From Loripinus fragilis (Eukaryota > Mollusca > Bivalvia > Lucinida > Lucinidae), in assembly GCA_964019695.1 (NCBI GenBank), contig OZ026514.1, positions 97,974,345 to 98,038,344 on the forward strand: 64,000 bases of DNA, read 5' to 3'. Of the stretch, positions 13,308 through 24,632 are shown piece by piece. The position numbers and the translations under genes were made by a program. The notes under the pieces were generated by a model. The model was not told where the DNA came from and did no database searches. It worked only from the letters and a program-made list of their open reading frames with translations. How positions within the stretch are numbered: position 1 is the stretch's first letter; each line of letters begins with the position of its first letter.

Positions 13308-14095
13308 ATAGTAAGTGGGTATGATCAGAAAATACCATAATCACAAACCGCAGACAACCCCATGGCACCGCGAGGAAGAGCTGCTCAACCATCACCAGAC
13401 ACCAGGAAGACAAATTAAGCAAAGCAGTCCGCTCTCTCTTCCCCATCAAGATGATTGCAATACTAGAATGGACATAAAGTAACGTGCAACAAAACATAGA
13501 ACAATTACAGACTCCCACAATGGGAGTAACAATAAACAAAAAGTCAACAACAACCGAACCACCGCCTTAGAACCGACAGCAGCCTAAGCCACCGGGGGAC
13601 TTAAATGCATTATTACTGGTACCAAATCTTTGCCCTAGATTCTGATGTTGTGAAGTACAAGAAATGTTCAGCTCGCATGGAGGCCATCTAACTAATGCAA
13701 TGTATCATCATGGAAAAACACTCTAATCAAATTACTACATCATGATGAAACAAAGAAAAGGGCTCATGACTCACAAATAGTCAGAGCTAAAGAAAACCTC
13801 AAGTTGAGCCACGGTGGGTCCAGCTACAGATAAGCATCAGGCACCAACCCACCGATTAAAGCTTTACGTCAGAGCCGTCATAGAGTCTGAGGCCTGACCC
13901 ACCGTCGTGCAATTAAAGTTGCCAACCGTGATTGGGTTGACCATCAAGCCTGCAGTCTGTTGCAATACATTAATGTTATAGCCAATCTTTTTATAATGGG
14001 AAATTATTTTAATGAACTGCGCTGAAAAATTATTAGAGCTAACAATCTTCTTCAATTTATACACCAAGTCACCACAGAAAAGCCGTGAAGATGAG
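13308..14095 (-). mobile_element. Penelope-like element, 5'-truncated copy (3' UTR plus RT C-terminus)
   Basis: Read on the minus strand, 14067-13864 encodes the end of the reverse transcriptase ORF (KLKKIVSSNNFSAQFIKIIS...NPITVGNFNCTTVG), close to the C-terminus of the copy at 19107-21290. About 550 bp of 3' UTR follows, with GGCGGTGGTTCGGTTG, GGGAGTCTGTAATTG, GATGGGGAAGAGAGAG and the terminal GATCATACCCACTTACTA. The 5' cut at about 14095 is the usual truncation of these retroelements. Confidence 0.75.
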
Positions 14096-14099
14096 CTAA

Positions 14100-14778
14100 A
14101 CTGTGAATTACGGATCTAGGACCTGGAGTGCTGCAGCACACTGACTGCGACCTTGAACGATCCAGAGTCTCGGAACCAGCGGCTGGTAAGCATTTAGACT
14201 GCTTCACCATCCACTATCAAGAATAGAAAATGTAATACCTGTATACGAAAGCGGTGAAGCAGTCTAGTAAGCATACAGAACGTTCGGATAGGGCGTTCCA
14301 CTGGACAATGGCCAGTGGAAAAAAGAATAATTGTAAAAGTCCCTAGATGTTTGAAGTTGGCGGATAGTCAAAGAGTGACAGTGCCATAAGTTAATCTTAG
14401 CTACAGCTAGGCTCATGTGCTGATCCAGAGGAGGGGGGGACTGGGGTCTGGACCTCCCATGAAAAATCACCAAAATATAGGGTTTCATAGCAATATTAGT
14501 CCGGATCTCCTAAAATCACAAAGCTACCAAGCTGATGGCTGTTTCATTTTTATGTTGGTAAATTTATTTTATAATTTCCATAATTAAAGATACAGTTGTG
14601 CATAGCATATCCGAACTGTAAGTTTTACTTACAAAATTTATAACGGATCCCTCTATTACCTCAAATGGATTATCAAAATTGTCATTCTTTTTTGGTCTGT
14701 CGTTATTGAGAGAAACACTATACATTCTGGAATCTCAACATTATTTACAAAGAGAGCAACCGTTACATCGCCAGAATT
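14100..14778. other. No gene seen; small MITE fragments
   Basis: Around 14160-14275 there is an inverted pair (GGTAAGCATTTAGACTGCTT / GGTGAAGCAGTCTAGTAAGC). Around 14419-14520 is a fragment of the GGATCCAG element also seen at 25615, 37255 and 41681. Confidence 0.5.
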
Positions 14779-14835
14779 TCAGGCTGATGACAGACCCATA
14801 CCTAAGATACACACAGGAAACATAGTAACATACCC

Positions 14836-15126
14836 CGTGTCTTCTCTCCCACCATTCCCAAAGGAAAATCGCTCACCCCACATGAGAGCGCCTTTACTTT
14901 CAGCAAATAATGTGAGATAAATTTTGTCACTGATACTGCATATTCTGTTTCGTAATACATCATAGTTAATGGCCACTTCACGAACACTATCTTGCAATCC
15001 ACTCTGCAAGCTTTTTATTGTATTTATTTGATTTAATACTATTAGTCTCATCCTATCAAGATTAATTTGCAAATCACTGGCTTCCTCGATTTTTGATGCA
15101 CGTTTCATGGCTCCAAATATGCTCAT
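14836..15126 (-). CDS. Unassigned ORF, helical, possibly an exon or element remnant
   Basis: From ATG at 15126 the frame runs about 97 codons (MSIFGAMKRASKIEEASDLQ...) to a possible donor GGG|GTATGT near 14836. The middle is rich in Leu, Ile, Asn and Gln with heptad-like spacing (LDRMRLIVLNQINTIKSLQS), suggesting a coiled coil. The end (WGERFSFGNGGREDTG) is polar. I do not recognise the family. It lies on the same strand as the broken ORF at 17130-17462 and could be part of the same decayed element, split by the Penelope insertion at 15258-17125. Codon use is plausible, but no second exon was found. Confidence 0.3.
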
Positions 15127-15257
15127 TGTTTTATATAAGTTTATAAAATTTCCAAAACAGCATTTATTGGTAAGCTGTGATAATCAATTAAACTATTGTT
15201 TTCATCTTTTACTTCTAGTGTTAATTCTGTAATTGCATTGCTTGTCAGAAATTTAAT

Positions 15258-17125
15258 AGTAAGTGAGTATGATCAGGAAATACCACAATCACAAACTGTA
15301 GACAAACCCATGGCACCGCGAGGAAGAGCCACACAAAAATCACGAGACACCAGGAAGACAAATTAAGCAAAACAACCAGCTCTCTCTTCCCCATCAAGAT
15401 GATTGCAAAACTAGAAGTGACATAAAATAACCTACAACAAAAAATAGAACAATTACAGACTCACACAATGAGAGTAATAATAAACAACACGTCAACAACA
15501 ACAGAACCACCGCCTTAGAACGGACAGCAGCCTAAGCCACGGGGGGGGGGGGGGGGGGCTTAAATGCATTTTACTGGTACCAAATCTTCGCCCTAGATTC
15601 TGCTGTTGTTGAAGTACAAGAAATGTTCAGCTCGCATGGAAGCCTTCTAACTATTACAATGTATCATCACGGAGAAACACTCTAGTCAAATTAACACACT
15701 ATGATGAAACAAAGAAAAGGGCTCAAGACTCACAGAGAGTCAGAGCTAAAGAAAATCTCAAGTTGAGCCACTGTGGGTCCAGCTACAGATAAGCATCAGG
15801 CACCAATCGACAAATTAAAGCTTTACGTCGGAGCCGTCATAAAGTCTGAGGCCTGACCCACCGTCGTGCAATTAAAGATGAAACCATAGCTATAAACCGT
15901 GATTGGGTTTAAAACTAGGCATGCAGACTGTCGCATGACATCGAAGTTATATCAAACCTTTATATAACGTTTGGTAATCTTTTTTAATTGATCACTAAAA
16001 TTAGGTTTTCCAATGATTCGTTTGAATTTATAAACTATATCACCATAAAATACAGGTTCTGATATGCCTTGTTGCAGAAGAGCTTTTAATCCAATGTTGT
16101 ATTAACAATTAACTCTGAGTTTCTGTGGTAGAATTTAGAAAATGCTTTTCGAATTTTACGATATCTATAACCTTGTTTTAATAACTTAGCAGTTAAAAAT
16201 AAGTTTCTGTTGTTGAAGTCATCAACATTAGAACACACTCTTGCAAAACGAATAAGCTGAGAAATATAAACGCCAAAGGAAGGAGAGCGAGGAACATCTC
16301 CATCAAGAAATGGGAAATTTACTATTTCAAAATTAAGATCAACCCATTTACCATTTGAAATGGACAAGTTCAAGTCCAAAAACGGAGCTTCAGTATCAGA
16401 AGAATTCGCCTTATTTAACTGAAGTTCAGTAGGATATATCTGACCTACCATTTGTTCAAAATAAGGATTATCAATATTAAGTAAGACATCTAAATATCTG
16501 GAGGTGGAGTTAAAAGCTTCAATAATATCAGTTTGATAATTGTCTGACAGAGACAACATGAAGTCTCTCTCATACCAAAACAAAAACAAATCTGCAACAA
16601 GAGGAGCACAATTAGTATCCATTGGAATACCTACAATTTGACTATATAATTTCGAGCCAAATCTTATAAATATATTGTCTAAAAGATAATGGAGAGCATC
16701 ACACATTTTCTGACATGACCACAATTTATATCGTTTAGTTGTTCAGATGTAAAAAAAGCACTTTTATCATTACAAGCCAAATAAAGTGAGCCCTCTTTTA
16801 AATGTTTGTTCAATTAATTCCGTTAGTTTTTCTTTTATTAGATTATGAGGCAATGTAGTATTGAGAGTCGAGAAATCATATGTTGACAAACTAGGTGCTA
16901 GAAAACCTCTAGACTTTAATTTATTAAGAATTTCAACTAAATTTTTAATAGACCAAAATAAATTTTTACCATTCCTTTCATTAAAAGTTGTACAATATTT
17001 AATGACATGGTTTTTAATAGCAGTGAGGCAAGAAGTCAAAAGTATAGACAACTCAGTAGTAGTACATGAACTAGAATTAGCAATGAAACGTGACTTATAG
17101 GGCTGTTTAAGAAGTTTAGGTAACT
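15258..17125 (-). pseudogene. Penelope-like RT copy 2, catalytically damaged
   Basis: On the minus strand, two main open pieces (17051-16770 and 16724-16086) encode the RT fingers and palm and then the thumb, in the same order as the copy at 19107-21290. They are separated by a frame break near 16740. The palm motif reads GIPMDTNCAPLVADLF, with Asp in place of the usual Gly of GIPMG. The catalytic box is RYLDVLLNI, so the second Asp of YLDD is lost, and the copy cannot be an active polymerase. The 3' UTR with a poly-G run (15541-15558) ends near 15258 in the family terminus GATCATACTCACTTACTATT. The 5' part is missing. Confidence 0.85.
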
Positions 17126-17129
17126 GGCC

Positions 17130-17462
17130 TATACAATGTCACCAAATACTTTATTAGGCACCAGTATCACAGAAAAACATTACTTGGCATACCATTAAAA
17201 TAATTCTGAGACGTGTTAAGCTGTTTCCAAATGCCTATATAACGTTTTAATAACAGTAAAATCTAACGACGTTTCACTTGCATAAGTTTGATTTGCTGCA
17301 AATCTTCTCTTATTTCCAAACCCAAGTACCTTTTTAAAGCCATCACTAATTTTTATCTCATTAGGAGTCTCCAAAGATACTATGCCGTTGACTTCATTAT
17401 TAGTCCAAGTGACACCCTTTTCTTGAAAATATCTGCTAACTGCTAGAAGCTGTAAAATCCTG
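17130..17462 (-). pseudogene. Decayed ORF, possibly a structural protein of a Polinton-like element
   Basis: The minus strand holds three overlapping open stretches in shifting frames. Near 17462-17400 there is a PGFYSF-type start with QLADIF. Near 17380-17190 there is an open run containing SDGFKKVLGFGNKRRFA, and further on LNTSQNYFNGMPSNVFL. The pattern resembles minor virion proteins carried by Polinton/adinto-like elements of invertebrates, judged from general memory only. At least two frameshifts and stops break it. The family call is weak; that it was once coding is well supported by the long conserved-looking segments. Confidence 0.35.
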
Positions 17463-17506
17463 GTTCAATGCGACCGGGTCTTTTTTTTTTCATTTTGTAT
17501 ATGTTC

Positions 17507-17686
17507 TAGACTGGCTCCAGTCCTTAAAACAATTTTTCATCAATGTGTCAAATCATATACTTATAGCCAGTCTAACTCTGATGGCTCTGTTTTATGCATA
17601 AAACAGAGCCATCAGAGTTAGACTGGCTACAAGTATATGATTTGACACATTGATGAAAAATTGTTTTAAGGACTGGAGCCAGTCTA
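17507..17686. mobile_element. 180-bp near-perfect palindrome with 9-bp TSD
   Basis: Two 90-bp arms (TAGACTGGCTCCAGTCC... and complement) meet at TTTTATGCATAAAA with a single arm mismatch. TATATGTTC lies directly on both sides (17498-17506, 17687-17695), a 9-bp target duplication. The palindrome is therefore an inserted unit, a foldback MITE. Nine-base duplications suggest the Mutator group; the tips do not settle it. Confidence 0.88.
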
Positions 17687-17710
17687 TATATGTTCGTCTA
17701 TAACATTATA

Positions 17711-18060
17711 CTACCCTAGCGTATAAGTAAAACTTCTCAACCCAACACGCTTCTTTCCATCTCTATTGCCAATGTTCTGCTGCAGACTGACAGTGTCGTT
17801 TACCTTTGAAATTATTTGAGCCAGTGCATGAGATTTCCAACAATGTGGCATTTTGACATGTGTAGACTCAGATGAGCCTCTGCAGCCTACTTTTAAGATT
17901 AGACACTCCAAATGGTGTTCAGTCAGTAGCTTAACAATCATAGAATACTCAAGTGAGTAGCAAAGGCTCTGATCAGACTGCGCGTATGCGCAGGCTGATC
18001 TGAGGCTTTGCTGGCCGCACATACCACATTGTTGGAAATCTCATGCACTGGCTCATTTGA
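17711..18060. repeat. Inverted duplication around a GCGCA palindrome; part of a decayed element
   Basis: A 31-33-bp arm (GAGCCAGTGCATGAGATTTC... and complement) occurs at about 17818-17850 and 18024-18056 in opposite orientation. Between them is TCTGATCAGACTGCGCGTAT and its partner. The minus strand from about 17940 to 17711 is open and looks protein-like (KMPHCWKSHALAQIISKVND), but I cannot place it. Confidence 0.5.
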
Positions 18061-18289
18061 TACATTTTTATCAGATCAATATAAAATTAAAATGATCGAA
18101 AAACCATTCAAATACAAAACAAATGCACATTACACCACAGGAGGAGTTTACAAAAATAGAAACTTGCAAATAGTAAGGCAAGACATACAAAAATAGTAAG
18201 TGAGTGAGTGGCCTCTGATATAAAAAAAACCCCTTTAAAGCCTCATTTTCAAATATTCTAGAAAGGTATAAATTACCATATGTCGAATC

Positions 18290-18792
18290 AGGGCTTTAGT
18301 TCAAAGATGGCGCTCGAACTGGATGTTATTCTTGCAAAACCAATTAAATTTCGCGTTGTGGTGTGAAACAACTAGTTGTGGCGTAGACTTCAATAATCAT
18401 TTACAGGCAACTGGTTTGATTGGTGCAGTATTTCGATTCCATGTTTATTATCAGACAAGGCGTCTGCTTAAAGAAATGAGCATTGTATTACCCCAAGATA
18501 AGAATTAGAATGTTTTGATAGCAACTATGATAGAAATGCATATGAGAGACTTTGTAGAGAATTTAATGTTGAAGTTCATTCTGACTGGAGACAAAAAGGT
18601 GATAAACATGCTTTAGGAACAATATATAATTACTGGACAAATGCGGGGTATCATCCACTGGGTAAAGGCACAGTTTACATTAAGTCAGATTTATTCACAA
18701 AATCCACAACTAATGATTTCATGCACATTGATTACATAGCCCAAGATGCAAGTGTGAACGTACTCGTTATGGAGGAAATATTTAGCGTTTGA
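18290..18792 (+). pseudogene. Frameshifted ORF, possible Polinton-like structural protein fragment
   Basis: From about 18323 the frame includes LWCETTSCGVDFNNHLQATG and VYYQTRRLLKEMSIVLPQD. It then ends at TAG (18508) and the signal continues in another frame from about 18506 to the TGA at 18792, including SDWRQKGDKHALGTIYNYWT and the open stretch after it. The two parts look like one protein broken by a single frameshift. The composition and short motifs recall structural proteins of Polinton-like DNA elements in invertebrates; this is recall, not a search. The 5' end of the Penelope copy starts about 25 bp downstream and may have truncated it. Confidence 0.4.
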
Positions 18793-18816
18793 GCTTTTTA
18801 CTCTGTGATATAAGTA

Positions 18817-21800
18817 AAGTAAGTAAGGGTGCAAAGATCAGGAATCGATACAATCAAGTACCACACCTTCTAAGTATCTGTTGTCCGCCTTTGTCAAAAA
18901 TAAATAAAAAGCGACAATTTCAAATGATAAAAAACTTTCCAATCAAAGACCATTAAATGACAAAAAGAATTGATTTTTTTTCTAATCACGCCCAGCATTT
19001 TGTGGGGACAGATCTGGGCCTAATCTGCACAATAGTATTAGGTCACTCATAAATGAGACATAAGCAACAGTGTAAATACAGAAACATAATATTGCATTAA
19101 GATGAGATGATTACTAAAAAGGCTTATATCGATTCTGAGGTCAACCATAAACGACATTTTATCAAAATTCCATTCATTAACAAAGGTATTGAGTTTATTG
19201 ATTTACATAGTATCTTCAAGGATAATTCAGTGATTTCATCTATTCCAAATTACTTTAATAATTCTGAAACTCCTATCATTTGTTATAAATACAACAAACC
19301 AATAAGGTCTACGATATTTAACTTTAATAAAATTGTAAATGATTTAGATATAGATTCCAATACTCCTGCCTCCTGAGATTGTATAAATTCAAATTATTTA
19401 TATCCCTCTGCAGGGCATGTTATTACAGGTAATCTAAATGTCATTCCTGACGCTAGAGTTCGCAATATCATTTCTAAAGGTCCTAAATATAGATTTCCCT
19501 CTAATATTGATTTCTCTCAATGTCGTAGAGAGATCGCTGCTTCTTTAAATGACTTCAGTCATCGTTGGTGCAAACGGGAAAATGTTGAACCTGATGCTTT
19601 GAAGGAATGGAAGATTAACATTTTTAAAATTATTGATACTCATATTTCATTTTACTCTCGTAATACACATCTTTTGCCCCCTAAACCTAAATCTTCTTTT
19701 AGTCATCTTAAACGAGGTATCCAGGATTTTCATATGAACTATGTTTTGGTTCCAGCAGATAAAGCTGCTAACAATGTTGTAGTTGTTTGACGATTGTATT
19801 ATATTAATACTCTTAAGCGTGAGCTTGTTGACACTAATGCCTATAAACTGCAACCTTCTTTAAGTGAAAGGGTGATTGTTGATGGGCATGGTTGTCATAC
19901 AGCCCTACATTTTGGTGTCAAAGCTAAAGAAAATCAAGACAAAGTTCCTACGTTGTACTGGTTACCTAAACTCCATAAAAAACCCTATAAAGCAAGATTT
20001 ATTGCAAATTCTAGTTCTTGTACAACAACAGAACTTTCTAAATTGTTAACCTTGTGTCTTACAGCTGTTAAAAAACATGTTATCAAATATTGTGAAAAGG
20101 TATATGAGAGATCTGGTAAAAACCTATTTTGGTCAATTAAAAATTCAGGTGAAATTTTAGATAAACTGAAAGCTAGAGATTTCAATGCGACCAGTTTGTC
20201 TACTTATGATTTTTCTACTCTTTACACTACTTTACCTCATAATTTAATTAAAGATAAACTTATTGATCTTATTGAAAGTACCTTCCAGAGAGAAGGCCCT
20301 CCTTACCTTGCATGTAGTGACAGAAATGCATTTTTTACTTCAGAAAAACCTAAAAAATATCATGCATGGTCGTGTCAAAATGTATGCGATGCGCTGACCT
20401 TTTTGTTGGACAACATTTTTATTCGATTTGGCACCAAGCTCTATAGACAAGTTGTTGGGATTCCTATGGGCACTAATTGTGCTCCCCTGGTTGCAGATTT
20501 ATTCCTGTTTTGTTATGAAAGGGACTTTATGATGTCTCTTTCTGATGATAAGCAGGCTGATGTTATTGATGCGTTTAACACTACTTCCAGATATTTGGAC
20601 GATATTTTAAATATTAATAATGTTTATTTTGACAATATGGTTAGTCAAATATACCCTTCAGAGCTCCAACTTAATAAAGCCAATGCCTCTGATACCGAAG
20701 CCGCATTTTTAGACTTGCATTTGTCAATTTCTAATGATATTGTTTCTACCAAAATTTATGACAAACGTGACGACTTTGATTTTGAAATTGTCAATTTCCC
20801 ATTTTTAGATGGTGATGTTCCTCGTTCTACATCCTATGGAGTCTATATCTCTCAACTCATTCGTTTTGCTAGAGCATCTAGCTATGTTGCTGACTTCAAC
20901 ACTCGCAATAAATTGTTAACTCAGAAACTTCTTAAACAAGGCTATCGGTATCATAAACTTTGCAAAACATTTTCAAAATTTTATAGACGATACTATGATT
21001 TGATTTCTAAATTCCAAGTTGGACTTAAATCTCTCTTGCGCCAAGGACTTTCGGAACCTGATTTCTATGGTGACTTGGTGTATAAGTTGAAGAAGATTGT
21101 TGGCTCTAATAATTTTTCAGCGCAGTTCATTAAAATAATTTCCCATTATAAAAAGATTGGCTATAACATTAATGTATTGCAACAGACTGCATGCTTGGTA
21201 GTCAACCCAATCACGGTTGGCAACTTTGCTTTCCTCTTTAATTGCACGCCGGTGGGTCGGACTTCAGACTCTATGATGGTTCCGACTTAAAGACTTATCT
21301 ATTGATGAGATGGTAGGGGCCTCATGCTTTGGCTGTTTGTCGGGCCCACCGGGGTTTACCTGTTGGATTTCTTTTGCTCCGGTATTCAGTTTAATTTACT
21401 GTTGAGTCCTTATCCTTGCTTTATCTCCTTGTTATATCTTGATTTATATGTTTTAGGAGATGATGCATTGATAAGTTAGGGGTCTTTCATGCAAACCAAA
21501 TATCTATGTGTCTTGATCCACATCTGAATTAAGGGTGAGGTTGGCGCCGTTAAACCGGTTTAAGCCCTCCAGTAAAATATTTTACTGACCGTTCCAAGGC
21601 GGTACTTCTTTTGTGGATCTTTTATGTTTTTGTTCTGTCTTGTGTTTGCTATGTGTTGTGCGCGTCTGTTTATATGTGCTTTGTGGTCACCTGCTGGGAA
21701 AGGGCTGACCTCTTGGCTCTCGTTTGTGGTGTCTTCTGTGAGTTTGTCACTTTCCCATTGGTATCCTGGGTCAGGTGTGGTACTTGATTGTATCGATTCC

Positions 21801-21833
21801 TGATCTTTGCACCATTACTTACTTTTTTTTCTC
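18817..21833 (+). mobile_element. Penelope-like element, longest copy
   Basis: The left edge (18817-18868) is an inverted copy, about 51 of 53 bases, of the right terminal region (21776-21830: GTGTGGTACTTGATTGTATC, GATTCCTGATCTTTGCAC). Between them lie the RT reading frame (19107-21290) and a 3' UTR of about 540 bp. Inverted or direct 'pseudo-LTR' ends are a known feature of Penelope elements. Two 3' UTR subfamilies occur in the window: this one (also 39862-40213 and the final bases of the window) and the one ending GATCATACTCACTTACT. Confidence 0.75.
19107..21290 (+). pseudogene. Penelope-like reverse transcriptase ORF with two in-frame TGA codons
   Basis: One frame spans 19107-21290 (728 codons) with only two interruptions, TGA at 19374-19376 and TGA at 19788-19790. 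N-terminal part: GHVITGNLNVIPD, GPKYRFPSNIDF and NYVLVPADKAANNVVVV. After the second TGA come LPKLHKKPYKARFIANSS, FWSIKNSGEILDKLK, TYDFSTLYTTLPH, the palm motif GIPMGTNCAPLVADLF (from 20455) and the intact catalytic box RYLDDILNI (YLDD at 20592-20603). The thumb-like region YDKRDDF, NFPFLDGDVPRS and YGVYISQLIRFAR follows. The LPKLHK and GIPMG motifs point to the Penelope/telomerase-like RT branch. No GIY-YIG endonuclease was recognised after the RT. A TAA lies three codons before the first ATG. Confidence 0.85.
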
Positions 21834-23095
21834 TCCCAGGTCTGTATTGTTGTTCTTAATAATGATAACCTCTGACCGTCCGAGTGATTACTGATTTTTG
21901 TCTTGAATTTATCATAAGTCTTTTAAGCATTTGTATTGTAAAATTGTGATTTTTCCTTTTCAATCAGTATAAAAAAAATCGTTCACTTTGAAACTCTGTA
22001 TCTTTTTTTTATTAAAAATGTGTTTCAATTTTCAGCTTCGGTTTCCGTGATATACAACAGTGATAAGCTTCGCCAGCGGCTATTACCTGGAGACCTGATC
22101 GTGTTTTATCGGTGTCATTTAGGGAAACACATGAAATAACAATTCCAAAAAATAAAGAAATATCGCAAACAGACCATTTTATCATTGAGCTAGACAAATA
22201 CAAGTTATATCAGATGAAACTATGCTGTCTCTATTCACCTGATTCATTTGTGATGCATTACTTTTTGGATTAATAAATTAAGTAAAATCTTGTTGAATTC
22301 ATGTACCCACCCCTGTTTTTCTTTGTTTTACGGAAATTTTCCTATTTGTTTAATTAAACTAAGCACTACCTGATTCTAACATGCAAACAGACCATTTTTA
22401 CTAGTGCTAGAATCAAAATTAAAACACTATATTAAAGATGGATAATTTATCTTATTGGAACCGTTTGTGATTTAAAATTATGTTGAGAATTAAAACAGAT
22501 ATTAATTGATAATGCAACTGTCTCCTATTATACGTATACATTAAAATCGATCACACCTGTAGAAGTGCTAGTACGAGGTTTCTTCACTTGCTTAAACATC
22601 TAGTGTATTTACGACCTGCAGGTGATTGTAATTTCAAATGAACAACAATTCATAACGCTACTGATCATTTTTCCTCCATAATGATTCATCTCACTTCCAT
22701 AACATTTCCTCCGTAACGACAGAATATAGCAAAATTATACACTCAAACAGAAAGCAAATGTTAAATTCTTGCATATTTGAGGAAATGGGTATGATTTGCA
22801 GTTTATGTACCCATAAATGTTGTGATACATACAGTACAGTTGTTCCAGTTTTGCGCTGTGAAGGTGAGAAGTTACGGATGAGAGTGCAAATTTTGTTAAA
22901 TATTCGGTAAACTTGCATTTTTGTTCCAGCCACATGTATACCATTTCATATAATCTTACCCTGGCCAAAACTATTAAACATATATGTCGAATTATTCGCT
23001 GCTCTCATTTATCTGATTAAAATCACCGTTATGGAGGAGAGTCTCTAAAAAGTGTCAAATAAACTAGACCATATTAATTGTGATGATATGTTCAC
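21834..23095. other. No gene supported
   Basis: AT-rich sequence. Small open frames on the minus strand near 22700-22970 and 22012-22203 show no recognised motif. TCCTCCATAA-like words occur at 22671 and 22706, and inverted at 23027, possibly worn ends of a small element. Confidence 0.4.
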
Positions 23096-23099
23096 CTTG

Positions 23100-23345
23100 T
23101 TGACTTTATGTTTATTGTTACTCCCATTGTGGGAGTCTGTAATTGTTCTATGTTTTGTTGTACGTTACTTTATGTCCATTTTAGTATTGTAATCATCTTG
23201 ATGGGGACGAGAGAGCTGGTTGCTTTGATTTATTTGTCTTTCTGGTGTCTCGTGATGGTTGAGCGGCTCTTCCTCGCGGTGCCATGGGGCTGTCTGCGGA
23301 TTGTGATTGTGGTATTTCCTGATCATACTCACTTATTTTTTTTTT
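23100..23345 (+). mobile_element. Penelope-like 3' UTR fragment
   Basis: Matches the family 3' end: GTTACTCCCATTGTGGGAGT, ATCATCTTGATGGGGACGAG, TCTCGTGATGGTTGAG and terminal CCTGATCATACTCACTTATT. The 79-codon open frame across it is not a gene. A short second piece of the same end lies at about 24465-24560. Confidence 0.75.
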
Positions 23346-23968
23346 AATTTCAATTCAGTAAAAGGAAGGTATATCTTTATTCATCAACAAACTCATCTGG
23401 TAGGATGTTAGACATATAATATGCACAAAATTTTTACATCTTCAAATTATCATTATATGTTGACAGGAACTAGGTCCGTTATGGTAGGTGAGTGCAGTTC
23501 TGGCGACACAGTAATTTTTGCAATTTTGTCTCGAAAAAAAAGAAACCTGGGTCTATCTTATGCTGTTTCTTATTAATTTTAGTGCCATTTATTATAAAAG
23601 CAAGTGTGATTACAATTGTCTAATGATTGTCCTGAAAACTTGTTATTGTGGGGCTGAGCTTCAACTTGAAACATCATCCATAGGCCTGTGAAGTCAGTGG
23701 ATCGAACCTATGGTCCCTAATTCCCCAGGCCCACGGATTATCACTTATATCACTTATTGAATTGCACATGCATGATAAAGGTCCAAGAGGGCGTAACTTT
23801 TGTACATCGCATAAGCTGATGTTTCTAAAAAGCCACAGGTTAATAAGCTGATCATATGCTGTCTCCACACCCAAAACAATGACTTGAGTATATGCCAATT
23901 ATTAATTTTAAAGATCATGCTTGTGTCTAGTATATTTTATCGAATCTTTGAAAGACGGAACAGCCTTT

Positions 23969-24357
23969 GGGACCACTCATTATTTAAGTATCAGGGGGCC
24001 GGCTAAAAAGTAGGGGGGTCATATGAATTTCCATGTGGCTAGTAGGGGGGGGGGGGGGTCGCCATTAACTTTGACTTTCCAGCAGGGGGGGGGGGTCATG
24101 TTTAAATTGTCCCAATAAAGTAATTTTTAAAAAAAATCCATGCTCGGTCGTGTTTTATTATTTAATCTCTTATATTTAGTTAGGCAGGCCGATAAATTTC
24201 TCAGCTTTTATTTTTGCAAGGGCAAAAGTTATTCTATTTTGATGTTTTTTTATTGTTGATTTTGATAGAAAATTGAGGAGGGGGTCATCCAAAATTTTGA
24301 TGATGGATCGAAACTTCAGCCGCCCCCCCCCCTGACACTTAAATAATGAACGGTCCC
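23969..24357. mobile_element. MITE with GGGACC...ATTATTTAAGT ends and G-rich flanks
   Basis: The left GGGACCACTCATTATTTAAG mirrors the right end, the complement of GGGACCGTTCATTATTTAAG. Just inside are AGTAGGGGG / poly-G tracts and their C-rich partner at 24318-24332. No ORF. Confidence 0.65.
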
Positions 24358-24632
24358 TTACAGCCCATTAAGATTACTTTGGTCATTTTGTTGCTGCACC
24401 TTTCAACATTATTTCAGTCATACGGAGCGTACGCTAACGTCACTACGTTACAAGGTTGACTGTCTCTGATTTGTGTCTCTTCCTCGAGGTGCCATGGGCT
24501 GATCTACGGTCTGTGAATGTGGCATTTCCTGGACATAATTATACTCACTTGCTTTTTGTGATTTAATTCTTTGTGTATTTTAAGTTTTACAATCACCTCA
24601 GCGAGGAAGAGAGAAGCTGGCTGGTTGCTTTA

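Noticed and set aside
13198..13539. 113-codon ORF and its relatives at 23108 and 62244
   Set aside because: These similar hydrophobic frames all lie in the Penelope 3' UTR downstream of the RT stop codon and differ by stops between copies; they reflect repeat identity rather than a gene.
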